From positions 23,374,001 through 23,438,000 of the forward strand of contig NC_065872.1 in the NCBI RefSeq assembly GCF_933775445.1: a DNA stretch of 64,000 nucleotides, read 5' to 3'. A model generated the notes under the pieces. It saw only the letters and a list, made by a program, of their open reading frames with translations, had not been told where the DNA came from and made no database searches. Shown here one piece after another: positions 1 to 12,315 of the stretch. The translations under genes were made by a program, and so were the position numbers. Positions within the stretch are counted from its first letter, which is position 1. Each line of letters begins with the position of its first letter. The DNA comes from Argentina anserina. Taxonomy: Eukaryota > Streptophyta > Magnoliopsida > Rosales > Rosaceae.

Positions 1-3000
1 ATCACCTTCATCTACTTCACCATCCACAATCACTTCCTCATCCTCATCTTCATCTTCAAATATATCTGGTACTGTTCCGCTGCCTGCAAGAGCCGTATCC
101 TTACTAACATATCCCTTTTCAGTAAGTAAAGTTAATACTTCTCCTTCTAATGATAACAGGGCTTTTCTTCTAGGAGTCTTGTGCGTAATCTGCAGAGCTC
201 TTACCAACTCATCACCAGCGATTTCCTGTGCATGGTAGAACACTCAATATTACACAACAAAATCTGAATTAGTTATGGATACAAAAAAAAAAATTCCTGG
301 AAGAAAGGTATTGAAGAAACAAGATGACCAAGAAGTCCATGGAGTCCATGAAAATTTAATCATCCGCATAACCCAAAACTGCCTCTATCCTACCCATTAA
401 TATATGCTCAAGAAGATGACAACACAAAAAAAATCTAACCTATATTTCTTCATACATTTATTAATCCTCAAAGATCCTTTCAAAAAAAAAATTAATCCTC
501 AAAGATTTCTGTTTATTTCCGTTGACGTGGCCAATACACCAGCCAAAGTCTATATCAAATTTGTGAGCAGAAAATTATACCAAATGGCTGCATGCCAAAA
601 CGGTGGCAACAATATATTTTTTTTTTTTGGAGAAACTTTCTGTTGAAACATTTCTGTGCAGACAGATTACAGAGTATGACTTATTGTATCGAATAAAAAT
701 ACAAATACAGAGTTTATAACAACACTATACAACCGTTAACAAATTTAATAATAAAAACGTGATTCCAAAATTTCAAACCACCTTTAAGCTGTGAGTCCTA
801 ATCTATAGTGTCCTCGAACCCCCATAATTAATTGCCTTTCTACACATACCAATTCAGACCATCATCTGCCCAAATCCAAACACAATATAAAAACTAAATC
901 TTCCTGAAATTATTGATATTGTACACATTCAAATTAGGTATTAATTTATAAATGCACTTCAGAATTATTTTATTATACAGCCGGGTATCATGTGAGAGAG
1001 AGGGAGGAAGGGAGAGAGAGAGAGAGAGAGGGGGGGGGGGAGTTAATGCAAAAGGTTATCAGCATACCTCAACGTGATTATATAGCTCAGGGGGAGGTAA
1101 TTTGATTGCATCGAACATTTTCGGTTTCCCACACTTCTTAACCAAAGCCTCCACCTCATTGCAGATTGCTCGTACAGCATCCTGATAATGGTGTATAAGA
1201 AAAATTAATGCATCTATATGGATTTCTATTTGTTGTGGAATCCTACTAATGAACAATCAAAGAAATAACTGATCGTGAACTATGACCCTACATAGAGTTA
1301 AAATCTCCAGTAAAGATTGCGTAGATCAAGTTTGAGTAAACATGTATGTTTTATGTGCCACCAAATCACCTGAATAATGCATTTGAATGTTGGTGTGTAC
1401 GACAGGCCAAAAGAACACCAACTCTCCAGTGTTGGTAAGCATCTAAACAAAGGTCATATACATAGTTTTACAATTACGTGAGATCAAGGGTTTCTCAGTA
1501 ATTGAGAAGACTTGATACTGAAGAAAGTGAACAAATAATCACATAACTACATACCCAAAAGGCCAGGGTGCTATAGCTATATTTGGCTTTGTCCATTTAC
1601 TTCATGTCTTCTAATCCTTCTTTGTTTTTCTTTTCCTTTGATTGAATATCTAATGCTTAAATAATAGATTCATTTGACATCCGTTGTTACTCGGTGTTAA
1701 GTCAGCTGCCCATCTAGAATAAATTGACAGCTTCAATACTTGTTACTAAGCACTACACAAGTACATAACCTTTAGAGCATAATGGATTCAACCACAATGT
1801 GACAAAAGATCCATGGGTAATCGAAGAGTAGGCACTATATATATAATGACTAAATGAAAAAGGCTAAGGATGAGTATCATCTAGAAAAAGGAGCTGCATA
1901 TTCAAGCACAATGCACGCAAAATAGACCAAGATGATTGGAATACAGCACAAATTATAACTTGTGACAACAAATAGGCAAGACACTTATTAAGTAACCAAC
2001 CTGCCCAACTTCTATTGCTTGCAGCAGCTTTTCCTCAGGCAGAAAATCACAATAGCCCTGCCAGTATGGCATACAAAGTTAAGATATGAATTGTACAAAA
2101 ACAAGGAAATATAGTAAACTTTCGCAAAATCACTACATCCAAAAATCTGTCTCTACAGACTATTAGCCTTTGGACTAGTGCAAAACATATCAGCACAATA
2201 TCAAGAGGTATATATAATACTCATCTACATATTTATTTACAAAAATGAAATTCTGTTTCTTTACTCAAAGATAAAAATTAAATAAATCTACCTCCAACTT
2301 CTGTTGGTCCAATCCTACCATGAAACATTGCAGAGGCATAACATAGTATTATTTACACTTTCTAAAGGTTAGCAGAAAATGTACTTACACCTACTGTATC
2401 AATAAAGCTGCTAGAAGGGTCGAACTTTAGTCTGCTTTGTTTTTAGTCAGCTTTAATGTTTAAAATGTAGTCCATCTGAAGACTGAGGTTGATGAGGATT
2501 CTAAGGAACAGCATATAAACATTATGTAAACACTTTCATAAAGAGTTTACCTCTATCATCAATATTGCACTATCCGTACCAGCTAGCAGCAAGTCCAACT
2601 CAGAGTCTTCCATCTCCTTAGTTGTTGGATTTACAATAAATTTGTCCCCAACAAGACCGATACGTACTCCTGCAATAGTTTTTGAATTTGGAACCTCGGA
2701 AAGAGCGCTGTAGATTTTTGATAAGTGATCATAAGAAAGTATAATTTTCATACAGACAATAGTATTAATAATATTAATTCAAAAGCATTCAAGGAATTCA
2801 ACACGTTCAGACTTACACAGCTATTCCAGCTGCTGTGACTGCCAAAGAATCAGGAGAGTGCAAACCGTCATAACTCAGCACCTGCAAGAATAAGTTGATA
2901 AAAGAAGTTCATAGAAGTAAAAAACATGCAATATTGAAAATCATGATACCACAGCTCTTGTAAGAGCTTAATTGGCATATGATTTGTTAGAATTAGATTT

Positions 3001-4947
3001 CCTTGTTGATTAGTAAAGATAAAAAAAAAAATCTGTGATAGGACTCTAATTGTGTTTACATTTGACACAGGAGATGTTTAAGAATTATGACAACATATAT
3101 TGTACCCTGGAAATGAGCTAAAAGCTCTGAATGTTGAAATGCTGGCTAAAATAAATTAAATGTTATGGTACAACACTAGTCAAGGTTGCATTCACTAACG
3201 CTCAGTCATGGGAACCTTATTGAGCAAAACCTCCGAACAATTGAAAGGTAGCAGCAGCACATGAGTGACAGGTATCCAACAAAATTTCTGAGATGTGTCA
3301 CAAACTCACAACAGAGAAAAACATAATTTTTATAAAGAAGAAAAAAGCCTCAGAAGAATAATTCTGTTCAGCATGATTCTGTGTACTGGCTTTTTAGAAC
3401 GAACAAAGGGATTGAGCTTAGGTGGGGCCAGGGTGAAAGATACAGAAAAGCACTCAAAGCAGTAAAAATGGCATATATACCAGAAGTTCTTCAAGAAAAC
3501 TACTATAAAATATTAATGAGAGTATATGTGCAGAAAGAAAATCTATTCATACCCAAGAAAGTACTTGAGTTTCATGGTAGAAGCCATTCAACATAGTTGG
3601 ACGCAAAGGCCTATCAATCAATCTGCAAATGAGAACCTGCAAGAGTGCAAAGCCATAAAGGATTGAAATAAATATCAAAATCCAAGTACAAATCAATTCA
3701 GAAGGATAAAGATATGTGTGATGAATTGATAGATCTGAAGGCCAGATATGTGGTAGGTACAATTCCTTCGAACACACTAGCACAGGAGAGAAAGTAGAAC
3801 CTTAAGAAAATAATTTATTTTTGCAGCAACTATCAGCACTGTTCTAGTAAACAACACAAAGGGGCATAGTTTTTTTTTAAAACAAGGGCTTTCACCTAAA
3901 AAAACAGAGGGGAGAAAAACAGAAAAAAAAAATTATAAATATGAATATAATTATATATATTTTGAATTCATACATGCATCATTTCTTTTTATATATACAA
4001 AACAGAAAACAAACAAGAGTACAGCATATATAGCATGCCTTTTTAGCATGGAAAATAAACACGTGGAAAAAAAAAAGAATTCCAATGGTAATGCATGAAA
4101 CAAAAACTTGAAACTTAATTCCTAAAACTGAGAAATAGAAAACCAGAGATAGGTTCTTAATACCAAATTAAAAAAAACAGTGCATGTACCTCGTGATCTT
4201 TGGCCCTTCCTTCTCGTTTGAAAAAGCCTCCACTGTAATTATGACAGATACATGCAATTGAACAATTACAATCACAAGTAACACTCTAAGAAACATCAAA
4301 ATAATGTGAAACGTACACATACCTAGTGCGACCTGCTGCCGAAAAGCGCTCTTGATAATGAACAGAAAGGGGGAAAAAGTCGGAAGGTTCACTCGGAGTA
4401 TCAGCCAAACAAACAGAAGTGTATACAATCTACAACAAGTGAAACGTCCATTTTCCTCAAATTATACTCATGTCCATTTCTCAAAAAAGCAATGAAACAG
4501 AAAGCAAAAGACTCACAGTTTCTCCATCTGTGACAGTAACAGAAGCACTGGCTTGTCTCCCAATATGACCTGTCTCGATCAAAATCTGTACAAAACACAC
4601 ACTTCATCACTAAGCAGCATTCCAAATTCATCACTAAACATAAGTTCATAGATAACTAAAAGCAGCATAAAACTCACGTGTCTATCACCGACTGGAATTT
4701 TGACAGAGTACGGCTGAGCAACTCCGGCTCCGGAGGAGGCGTCAGTGAGAGCTCTGATGCCAAAGGGCTTGCGATTCTTTCTGGGCAGGAGAAGGGACAG
4801 AGTGCAATATTTGGACCTGGTGCTGCGTGGGCACACGAAACATTTGGGTCTGCTTGATGTTGGGTTTGAATTGGAATGTGAATTTGGGTGGAAATGGAAG
4901 GGGTTAGTGGTGCAGTGCAGTCTGCCACTGCTAGGGTTTGCCAACAT
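1..4947 (-). CDS. PNP1: Chloroplast polynucleotide phosphorylase (PNPase), 5' ten exons, partial
   Basis: Exons read on the minus strand with GT-AG borders: 4678-4947, 4517-4585, 4323-4429, 4190-4232, 3553-3636, 2817-2881, 2551-2707, 2001-2057, 1068-1181 and 225 to beyond position 1. They join in frame to 397 codons. Residues 1 to about 75 are Ser/Pro/Arg-rich and look like a plastid transit peptide. The first RNase PH-like core starts near residue 80 and contains [13 protein letters not shown] and [16 protein letters not shown], followed by the start of the helical linker. The visible 3' end is acidic (DEDEDEE). Known role: phosphorolytic 3'-5' exonuclease and poly(A) polymerase in chloroplast mRNA and rRNA maturation. 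The plant enzyme is about 900 residues, so the second RNase PH core, KH and S1 domains lie off the left edge. The start Met at 4947 is the first in the frame that leads into the PNPase domain. Nothing looks broken. Confidence 0.93.
1006..1040. repeat. (GA)n-(G)n microsatellite in PNP1 intron
   Basis: A GA-rich tract grades into ten or more consecutive G residues. It lies in the intron between the exon ending at 1068 and the exon starting at 225. Confidence 0.9.
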
Positions 4948-5040
4948 CTCTCTTCTCTCTCTCTCTCTCTCTCTCTCCTCACTACTCTCCGGTGATGAGA
5001 GGGAAACACAGACGCTCCCAAAACTTTATCCGCTTATATC

Positions 5041-5071
<31 letters not shown>

Positions 5072-5120
5072 CTTTTTGCTGTCTAAGCCCGCCGGTGTAT
5101 TATATATATATATATATGAA
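4948..5120 (-). promoter_or_regulatory. 5' UTR and candidate TATA region of PNP1
   Basis: Read on the minus strand, an alternating TA run (5100-5117) lies 150-170 bp upstream of the ATG and could serve as a TATA element. A pyrimidine/purine tract (5044-5076) follows. A CT microsatellite (about 4951-4978) lies just before the start codon and is a GA run on the coding strand. GA-rich leaders are common in plant housekeeping genes. The transcription start was not determined. Confidence 0.4.
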
Positions 5121-5769
5121 ATCAGTAGGAATTTTAAATAAATTTATAAAATTGAAAAGTATAGACGTATTCAATCAAAATTTTAATTATTCATATACGT
5201 TTAAGTGTATTCAATTAAGATTTTCAAAAGTTATTTATGGAATTTATGAAAGTCTGTGATATTCAATCCGGACTTTTTAAAATAAATAGAATTTTGTGAG
5301 TATTCAAAATATCATTCATACTTATAGAATTATAAATTTATGGAATTTCATAGATTTTGTAGTGTTAGTTATACACACCACAATCCAAAAATTGTCTAGC
5401 CTCTAGACCAAATATGTTCATTCTCCACTATTTTTCTTTATTTTCTTTTTGTCTTTTCTTTACCGATTCTTTTTCCTACAACCTAACATGTTTATTCTTA
5501 TGATCCCATAATTGTTTTTTTCTTCTTTATATTATGTTCTCACCTTGTATCTTTACACTTATTAAAACCTCATTCTCATATGTGAACACATGTTCAATGC
5601 TAACATTAAAAACAATAACGATAAAATAAGTACGTGAAACACCCCAAATGCTTCAATTTCTCTAAAACACAAATGATAAGAGTCCAACAAGAGAGCTATT
5701 ATAGAAGTATTAATATCTGAACAGAACCCAAGGGTCGATGGAGCTACTTGGGAACTTAAAACTTAAGTT
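5121..5769. other. AT-rich intergenic stretch with MITE-like short repeats
   Basis: No gene seen. At 5160-5340 an ATTCAAT-type motif recurs about every 60-70 bp, each time followed by a T-rich stretch with a nearby GATTTT or GACTTT. This resembles the inside of a small non-autonomous DNA element, but no clean terminal inverted repeats or target duplication were found. The rest (5340-5769) is unremarkable AT-rich sequence. Confidence 0.3.
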
Positions 5770-6189
5770 TGTGCTGAAAAATAGATTCTCGTGCAGCATG
5801 AACTTTTATCGCTTAAGCAATCATATCTTCCTTTAGGAAATAGGTATGAACAAACCATTGAATGATCTGGAAAGTAGACATCAGTGCATTTCCAATGACA
5901 TATGATTCATAATCTAGTTCGTTAGGAGTTGATCACAAAGCTCTATTAAATTTGACTGACATGCAAGTTCCTAGACAGAACCGTCCGAATTTGCCAAACT
6001 AGCTATAACTCACTCAATATAATAGATATGATCGAGTGGTCAGTCTTCTTGGAAAGTAGACACATAGATATTTCCATTAGTACCGATTTCTTGATTTTAC
6101 ATTGAGTAGAATGTCTTGTAGGCCACGTTGAAGTTGACCTACAAATCTGGGCAAATTTTCCTTAATGTGTCTTTCTTCTCAATGTAGGA

Positions 6190-6900
6190 ATTGAACAAGC
6201 ACATACCCTTAGGTATTGAAAGGATATGATGTCTTTATGCCATTCCATAGGCATTGTGTGGGCGCCGAGAAGTCATGTCTTGTATCTTGATAAGTACCAC
6301 AATGCTATAGTGTACTTATATAGGGAGTTTCTAATCCCAACACTTCGTCATCATTCCTTTGACAAAACGGTTCTCTCTCTTTAGAGTAAAGACTTTGACT
6401 AATCATGGGAGTATATGTTGGCCTCAAGTATACCTTTAGAGTGCCTAAGCAGAATGATGAATAATCACCATCACTACAGTCCTCAATTACATTTCCGAGA
6501 CCGTGTCTTTCCCATACATTTTTCATTCTTAACCTCGGATTTTCGATACATAGTGACATGTCTATGTTAATCCGGAATAAACACGCAAGGGGCATAATTC
6601 ACCATATCCCTTCCCAATCAAGATGTCACTTAGTGAGCGTTTCAAAACCCTTTTGCAAATGCGCTCTATGGTCCAGAGCAACTTGATTTGGGGGAATGAA
6701 GTCTGATTTAAGACCTGCATGTATATCTCTTGATTTTGATCTCCATAGAGATGTGTAATGACCACATTCCAAAGCTACTTGCTCAGTTTTTCGGAAAGTG
6801 CCTAACTGACAAGGCAATAGAGTGCAATGACATCCAATTACGAGAGCAAATCTCATCGTAGACGATTCCGGGGCATTCTGTGAGAGATGTTGTGCCATAA
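6190..6900 (-). pseudogene. Copia-C RT C-terminal / RNase H-proximal remnant
   Basis: Frame fragments on the minus strand match the segment of Copia pol after the RT palm. At 6305-6595 the fragment ends with NDDEVLGLETPYIS, comparable to the usual EEVLGPEVPYLSAIG. The next bases, in shifted frames, resemble APT-x-HWNGIKHIFRYL (about 6200-6290). The upstream fragments 6562-6765 and 6626-6898 are too degraded to place precisely. There are multiple stops and frameshifts, so it cannot make an enzyme. Confidence 0.6.
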
Positions 6901-7859
6901 GGTGAGTGATAACTCACTGTGAGTCTAAACTCTTTTTCTCACTATGCTTTCTAACAAATTGATAAGGTTTTACACTTGTAGTGTCGGCTTCACCTACGTA
7001 AAGACCTATCTTTTGTTTAAACTGGATTGTTTCTTTCCATTTAGGCTAAACCAATTACATAGGTACTTTCAACGAAGTATAGTTTGATGTCTAACTCATT
7101 ATCCCACGTCCTCATGTACACTAGTGTAATTTCTCTTTGTAGAGATCTTTATATAGATTAGCTATGTCATTAAGGTGTCCCATAATGATAATCATAATAA
7201 AGAAATTTTTGAGACGGATAAGTACTTTTGATCAATGGATCAAGTTGTGCCGTGCTCGCTTTCTCCTTTGAGCGAGTAACCAAACCAGTGGCCTCTTTCG
7301 TTCCTTGAGGAGCCACGACCTATGACGCCATGTTGCCATGTTTATGGCGACGGTGCAATGCCAAGTTCTTTCTTGGTTGCCCAATTCTGGATAGCGCCAT
7401 GTCCTCTTGATGTGACATTAACCCTTGTAGGTTGCAGCTATATGATCTCGTCACTTTACTTATGAGATTTGGAGATCATGATGAGACACAGTGTGGACAA
7501 ACCACGACAATTCCAAGTCAAATCACATGAACACCTTTGTTCTTATCTCCCCCTAAAGATGAGAATATTATCTCATCAAAGTGACAATCCGCAAATATAG
7601 CGGTAAAAAAGATCACATGTCAAGGTAATTAACATTTGCGAACATAGTTTGGAAGTTCCTATGCAACATAAAATACTTATTCATATATCAAACTAACCAA
7701 AGAACACATCATTGTGTGTTATGGCCGCGCAATATGGCACATCTAACTAAGCTAAAAAAATCAAAAACGACTGCAAGGAATAGGCAAGAAGTCAACGCCG
7801 ACTGCAAGGAATACGGCGCAACAACGACTGCAAGGATGTCACAAAGTTGTTGATGGAGT

Positions 7860-9040
7860 TGGTAAGGGATATGTTGACACACTAGAAGAGAATGGATGAA
7901 CTAGTAGATTTATCGATTTATCCTCATACGGTTGAAAACAATATCATGTGATATCCATTTCCGCCTAGGAGGCAATGTGATATACCCAGATATATCATGA
8001 AAGTCCAGTAATGGGAGTATGTGAGCTAGCAGATTCTTATGGTATCCCTTTCCACCTGGGAGGCGATGTGATACATTTAGAAGTATCACAAAAGCCCAGT
8101 ATTAGGAGTATGAGAGCATTTCTGATTCCCTGGGGGCATATTATATGAACTAGAACAGAGGGAATGAACTAGTGGTCATTTGAGAGTATGATACCAGAAG
8201 AGAGGGGATGTACTGGCAGTGTTATAAAATGTTACTAAGTCATTGGAAGAGTGTTATTGCGGTCTTGTATACTGATATAGATTCAGGGAGATAGGGGATA
8301 TACTGATAACTCATGGGAGTGTTATTGCGGTCTTGTATTTGTGCTTATGAGTAGTGTGACAGTTACATGTGTGAAATCTCAGTTTTACTATATTACTATT
8401 TTGACCGCTTCTGTTTTGAGAACGTGAGTTGGTGATTGATATTCTTTGTTAGTTCTCTTACTTGAATTTGAGTTCGAAGAATGAATTTCTAAATTTATGA
8501 GGTGGAATCCCATTCATTAATTGCATGCATGTTTATTTAGATTTATCAAATTGGAGAAGTACTAAATGTTTTAATTTTACCTTAATCGTAAGTTTGGATG
8601 ATTATTTTATGTCCACTCACTCTAACGTGTTTCGTTTTAAATGTTTTCCCCTGCACTCTTCGATTTCAAATGCCCAGCTTGCAGGAAATGTTCATGATGG
8701 TCAAGGGTACTTGGTCGCGGCATAGTCATCTTTGTAGCTTCCGCAGTTAGTTGTGAGGTTTTAGTGAGCCTAGTTGTGAATCGATTTATGGTAGATTTCG
8801 CGAAAACACATGAAAATCCAATTCTAGAAAGTAGAAAAGGAAGAGCAAAGCCACACTTTCAATATGAAGGTCAACATGGAACGCTGCGCCTCCCTTGGGG
8901 ACAGTTACGACACCGCGCCTCCCCGAGGCTGATTTTGTCGCCATCCACTCCCTTGGGAGATGGGCGAGTTCGTGCTAGAAATATTTCTAGATCATATATA
9001 GTCCTAGACTTTATGATACCACTGAAATAATTCGAACCAA
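7860..9040. repeat. LTR-like block nested in Copia-C, with local tandem duplications
   Basis: This block interrupts the Copia-C internal region. It has two diverged ~90-bp copies (about 7947-8040 and 8041-8130) that share a GGAGGC-ATGTGATA core and an 'AGTCCAGTA-x-GGGAGTATG' core. A short phrase (GTGTTATTGCGGTCTTGTAT) occurs twice at 8250-8340. Further on it has TCCACTCACT and GCGCCTCCC motifs of the kind seen in the Gypsy-1 LTR (near 35795 and 35205), so a Gypsy LTR relic is the best guess. Ends and target duplication were not resolved. Just before it, a 15-bp motif (CGACTGCAAGGAATA) is repeated about three times (7765-7840). Confidence 0.35.
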
Positions 9041-9427
9041 AATTTGCATCTAAGGATAAATAATTGAATGGTTTATGAAAAACACACTTCAAAAATTTAT
9101 TAATCTGCCAAGATTGCATCAAGGTTTATAATTGACCTAATTTATAATGACCCAGTCAAAATAAAAGGGAAGACACCATGCCTTTACAATAGGAAATTAT
9201 TGCGCTATGACATCAAAATTTAGAGCGTCCATGTCATTAGCCTCATTGCTATAAAATCTGCAATTGTGATATTAGCATTACAGGCTTCTATCTCAACTTC
9301 ATCCAAAAGATTAGTCTTTAAAGACATTAAATCTTTGTACCTATATTTCTTGCACTGCAGTCCCTGATTCAATGTTCAGTCGATCTATATCAAAAGCAAT
9401 GTGCATTATTTGTAAGTTTATGTTTAA

Positions 9428-9643
9428 CTAAGGGATATATCCCATGTGTGGTGCGGCTACCTTTGCCGGCGACGCCCCTTGGTATATCCACAAGTTGGCA
9501 TGAGCCATGTCCCTTGCCGCTACCATCCCGCTAGAAACCATTCCCACATTTTTGTGGTGCAGCATACGTTTTCCCTTTGCCATTTTGGTGTTTTCCACCT
9601 CTTGCTGTGTTGAGCTAGGATTCATAAATCTTCTTTGTTCCAA
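9428..9643 (-). pseudogene. Copia-C gag C-terminal fragment
   Basis: A 71-codon open fragment, basic and rich in His and Lys, lies just where the nucleocapsid part of gag is expected relative to the LTR at 10012. The Cys residues of a CCHC knuckle are not intact. Assignment rests mainly on position and on the basic, gag-like composition. Confidence 0.4.
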
Positions 9644-10011
9644 CTAGTCTGGCATTGATATTAAAGAGTCGCATCATGTCGCTCTATTGTCTGAAATAAT
9701 AATATGAGTGCGCTGACGGTCTATGAATAGAAGCTCCTAGTTTTAAACTACACTATATGTCGGCAACTTTACAGCGTGATTCCAAACCACACTAGGTCGA
9801 CTTGTTTGCCCAAAAGATATCACTTTCTAAAAACGGTGATATAAAAAGATGAAAAACCCCAACCCGAAAATAAACCCAAGTCTTCAACGTCAATCATGGA
9901 TCTTCAAGTTTTGAGTCTTCAAATCTTCGAGTCGTCAAAATTAACCTGTCATAAACAACCTAGATGGCCTAAAATAACTCAAGCTATTGAGATCTAAAGT
10001 ACATGATAACG

Positions 10012-10251
10012 TGTTTAAGAAAAAATATAACAAACATAAAGAGAGAATACAGAGAGCATCTTATTCATTGATAAGAGCCTCTATTTATAGAGGATTACAT
10101 GATACATACTAGGAAACCTATCTCTACTCGTAATAGTAAGCCTATTACTATATGGAACTTGATGTTCCTATTCCTAAGTAGAATAGACCAAGGCACACAG
10201 AGTGAATTTCATAAACCACATTATTATTATTATTATTATTATTATTTAACA
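10012..10251 (-). repeat. Copia-C 5' LTR (probable)
   Basis: The LTR end (AAACA on the minus strand) at 10012 is fixed by the following CGTTATCATG, which also follows the Copia-A 5' LTR. The outer end is placed at 10251, where minus-strand sequence begins TGTTAAATAATAA. An (ATT)n microsatellite at 10222-10245 lies in the first bases. The outer boundary is uncertain because no partner LTR exists. Confidence 0.45.
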
Positions 10252-10282
10252 AGGTAGTTTGAAGAAGATGAAATTTCAAACT

Positions 10283-10868
10283 TTAATTGTAAAAGTTAAT
10301 ATTAATTAGGCCGCACGCAATAGGCCGATGAAACCTTGAGATCATGATCTTCAATTGAGTGAAATCAGAGACGTTGACATCTTTGCTCAAAAGAGACATT
10401 GTGTTACTCTCCTCGAACCCATTTTCACAATTAGTACGTGCATTCAAGCTAGCAGTGAGATATGAATCAGCTGTATCATAATCTTTGGACTTGAAAGCAT
10501 TAGTAGCCATTTCCAGGGCATCACTGCCTATTGAGAAGGCTAATGCACAAGCTTGTAATTCACCCTTGGCAACTTTTGGATGGCTCACAAGCTTTGAAAC
10601 GGTAGACCGGATGCTCGTCACCTTGATTCTGGCTAGGTCAAGTGCGATGTTGACTAGTCCTATAAGGTCTACACCCTTGCCTTTTTGGGCTGGCCTTAAG
10701 GGTTGAGACACAAAAGTTGAAGTTCAAGCTTTTGTCAGTGTTTGACGCTTTCTTGCAAGTTTGTTGGATGAGAACATTGGCATTTTTTTTTCAAGGAGAG
10801 ATCATCGGCAATTGTGTTGTGACATAGTACGAGAAATATGATAAAGAAGACTAGAAGAGAGACTTCAT
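10283..10868 (-). pseudogene. Pectin methylesterase inhibitor (PMEI)-like gene, frameshifted
   Basis: Reads as one PMEI-domain protein split over several frames. An ATG at 10868 starts MKSL, then a frame change leads to a hydrophobic signal peptide (LVFFIIFLVLCHNTIA). A second change falls in a nine-A run near 10783. A third is one extra A in a five-A run near 10690, leading into the long frame that ends at 10283. The conserved pieces are all there: the first Cys pair (TCKKA and NFNFC), GLVNIALDLA, the second Cys pair (QACA and TNCENGF) and KSKDYDTADSYLTA. PMEIs are secreted four-helix proteins that block pectin methylesterase in the cell wall. Three lesions suggest a pseudogene. Two are in homopolymers, so assembly error cannot be excluded. 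Confidence 0.75.
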
Positions 10869-11124
10869 TGTGAGAAGAAGAGATTATGGAATGCTGATCA
10901 AAGTTAGAGTGTTGTGTGAAACTTAACACAAAGGGTAGGTATCTATACACACATAACTTGTCGTTATGGTAAGTATTTTCCATACAAAGAAGAAAATTAT
11001 ACCCTTACAATAACTTGGAAAAAGTAAAAAAAAAAATGTTCGCGCTCTCTCAATTTTACTCCCCCACGCTTCACCGATCAGTCGCTCACTCTCCACCCTA
11101 AAATAGCACCATTTCCTATAATTT
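10869..11124. other. Intergenic, upstream of the PMEI-like gene
   Basis: No gene seen. It has an A-rich run at 11029-11038 and ordinary AT-rich sequence up to the Copia-A target duplication (TCCTT, 11125-11129). Confidence 0.5.
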
Positions 11125-11129
11125 TCCTT

Positions 11130-11346
11130 TGTTCCGGGAGAATTACTATTCAACCCTTGTGTGTGTCTTAGCCTTATTAGGTTTCTTATTAGAGATAGAT
11201 TCGCATCTCTGTAATAGATTAGGACTCCGAATCCTACGAGATTGTGGTTATGTAATGCCTATACATAGGCCCCATTATCAATAAATAAACGGTTACGTTC
11301 TGTTTCATTACGTTGTTATTATTCTCATTTCATTTCTCCTCAAACA
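11130..11346 (+). repeat. Copia-A 5' LTR
   Basis: 217 bp, begins TGTTCCGGGAGAATTAC, ends CTCAAACA. It has the same start as the Copia-D LTR. Confidence 0.92.
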
Positions 11347-12075
11347 CGTTATCATGCACTTTGTTCTAAAGTGTCTGAGCGACGAGGCTACCCCCAGAAA
11401 AATAAATCCTAACCCTGACATCCATAGCTCCGGCAAAAAAATTCAATCAGAAATCGAATCTACTATGGGCACCTTGGAAATTTTTCTGGGCACCCATATT
11501 CTCCTCCGCGCAAACTAGTCGGTCGACATCGTCCCCGTCGTCCTAGCCCTGTGCGCCGCTTCTAGTTGTCGTCCAGCATCACCTCAGGCCCTAATTTACC
11601 TGACCCAGACTCGTCGATGTCACCATAGCGGTTCTATTCTGACGCCCTCCTCAAGTCAACGCCAACCAAGCCCTCTTTGTCGTTGACTGGTGCAACGTCG
11701 ACGACGTCCCCCGACGTCTCTCACAGACCGACGTCGTCCAACACCGCCATGACCCAACCTCGCGCATCCTTTGACGATAGCCTTTGGCCCGGCGTGACCT
11801 GCATTTCGATCTGATCCGCATTAGACATGCTCGACCCGGATTCCCAGCTCTCAACCCGGTCCACTCGAGCCCGACCATGCGCGAAGATTTCAGCCCATTC
11901 AATTTGGGCCTCAGCTCTTCCGAGCCTAATGGCCTATTGGCCCTAAGCTTTATTTTCCCTTTTCGTTTCCTATTTCTTTATTTCATTGTTTTTTCGGCAC
12001 ATCTTTCTAACTAAAATGCTTGTGCTCGTATAGGAAATATGATCAATCGTCGTACCATTGTGATGACATGCATGC
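11347..12075 (+). other. Copia-A leader, C-rich
   Basis: The bases just after the LTR (CGTTATCATG) are the presumed primer-binding region. About 500 bp of C- and GAC/GTC-rich sequence follows with no convincing gag. The equivalent leader of Copia-D is a different, G/C-repetitive sequence. Confidence 0.5.
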
Positions 12076-12315
12076 TTGAGATGGATATTACTCAGGAGCT
12101 TTTTATGCCGCCAGTACAAAGATCAACGAGGAAAAATAATTCATCAAGCAACTTTTCTGCACGAAGATCGATTTGCAGGGCAATTTAATTATATGCGGTC
12201 TATTTGGCAGACCAACAAGTATGTTTTTCTTAAATTTGCTGCTTTTGAACATATATATAAAAATTATCGGGCGCTATTAGCCTTCTTCATGTTTCTTTTC
12301 CGGCCTTTCTTATAA
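12076..12315 (+). pseudogene. Open frame shared by Copia-A and Copia-D, identity unknown
   Basis: A 79-codon frame whose core (DRFAGQFNYMRSIWQTNKY, then a segment ending YRALLAFFM) is nearly identical to the frame at 61244-61555 on the minus strand of Copia-D. The phrase does not resemble the usual Copia gag helices. It lies where gag should start. It may be a gag remnant read in a shifted frame or unrelated sequence picked up by the family. The initiating Met is arbitrary. Confidence 0.3.

Larger units (their letters stand above)
5770..10251 (-). mobile_element. Copia-C: decayed Ty1/Copia retrotransposon, one LTR left
   Basis: On the minus strand this has the order of a Copia element: LTR (10251 to 10012), gag remnant (about 9640-9430), the post-integrase linker with an AGGGGGAGATAAG motif (about 7550), RT/RNase H remnant (6900-6190), and a 3' non-coding block (6190-5770). 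That last block matches the 3' non-coding part of Copia-A (16260-16660) and Copia-D (56530-56990). The bases after the LTR, CGTTATCATG, are the same as in Copia-A. No 3' LTR was found near 5.6-5.8 kb, so the 3' end is truncated. A block of different sequence (7860-9040) sits inside it. Every reading frame is broken. Confidence 0.7.
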
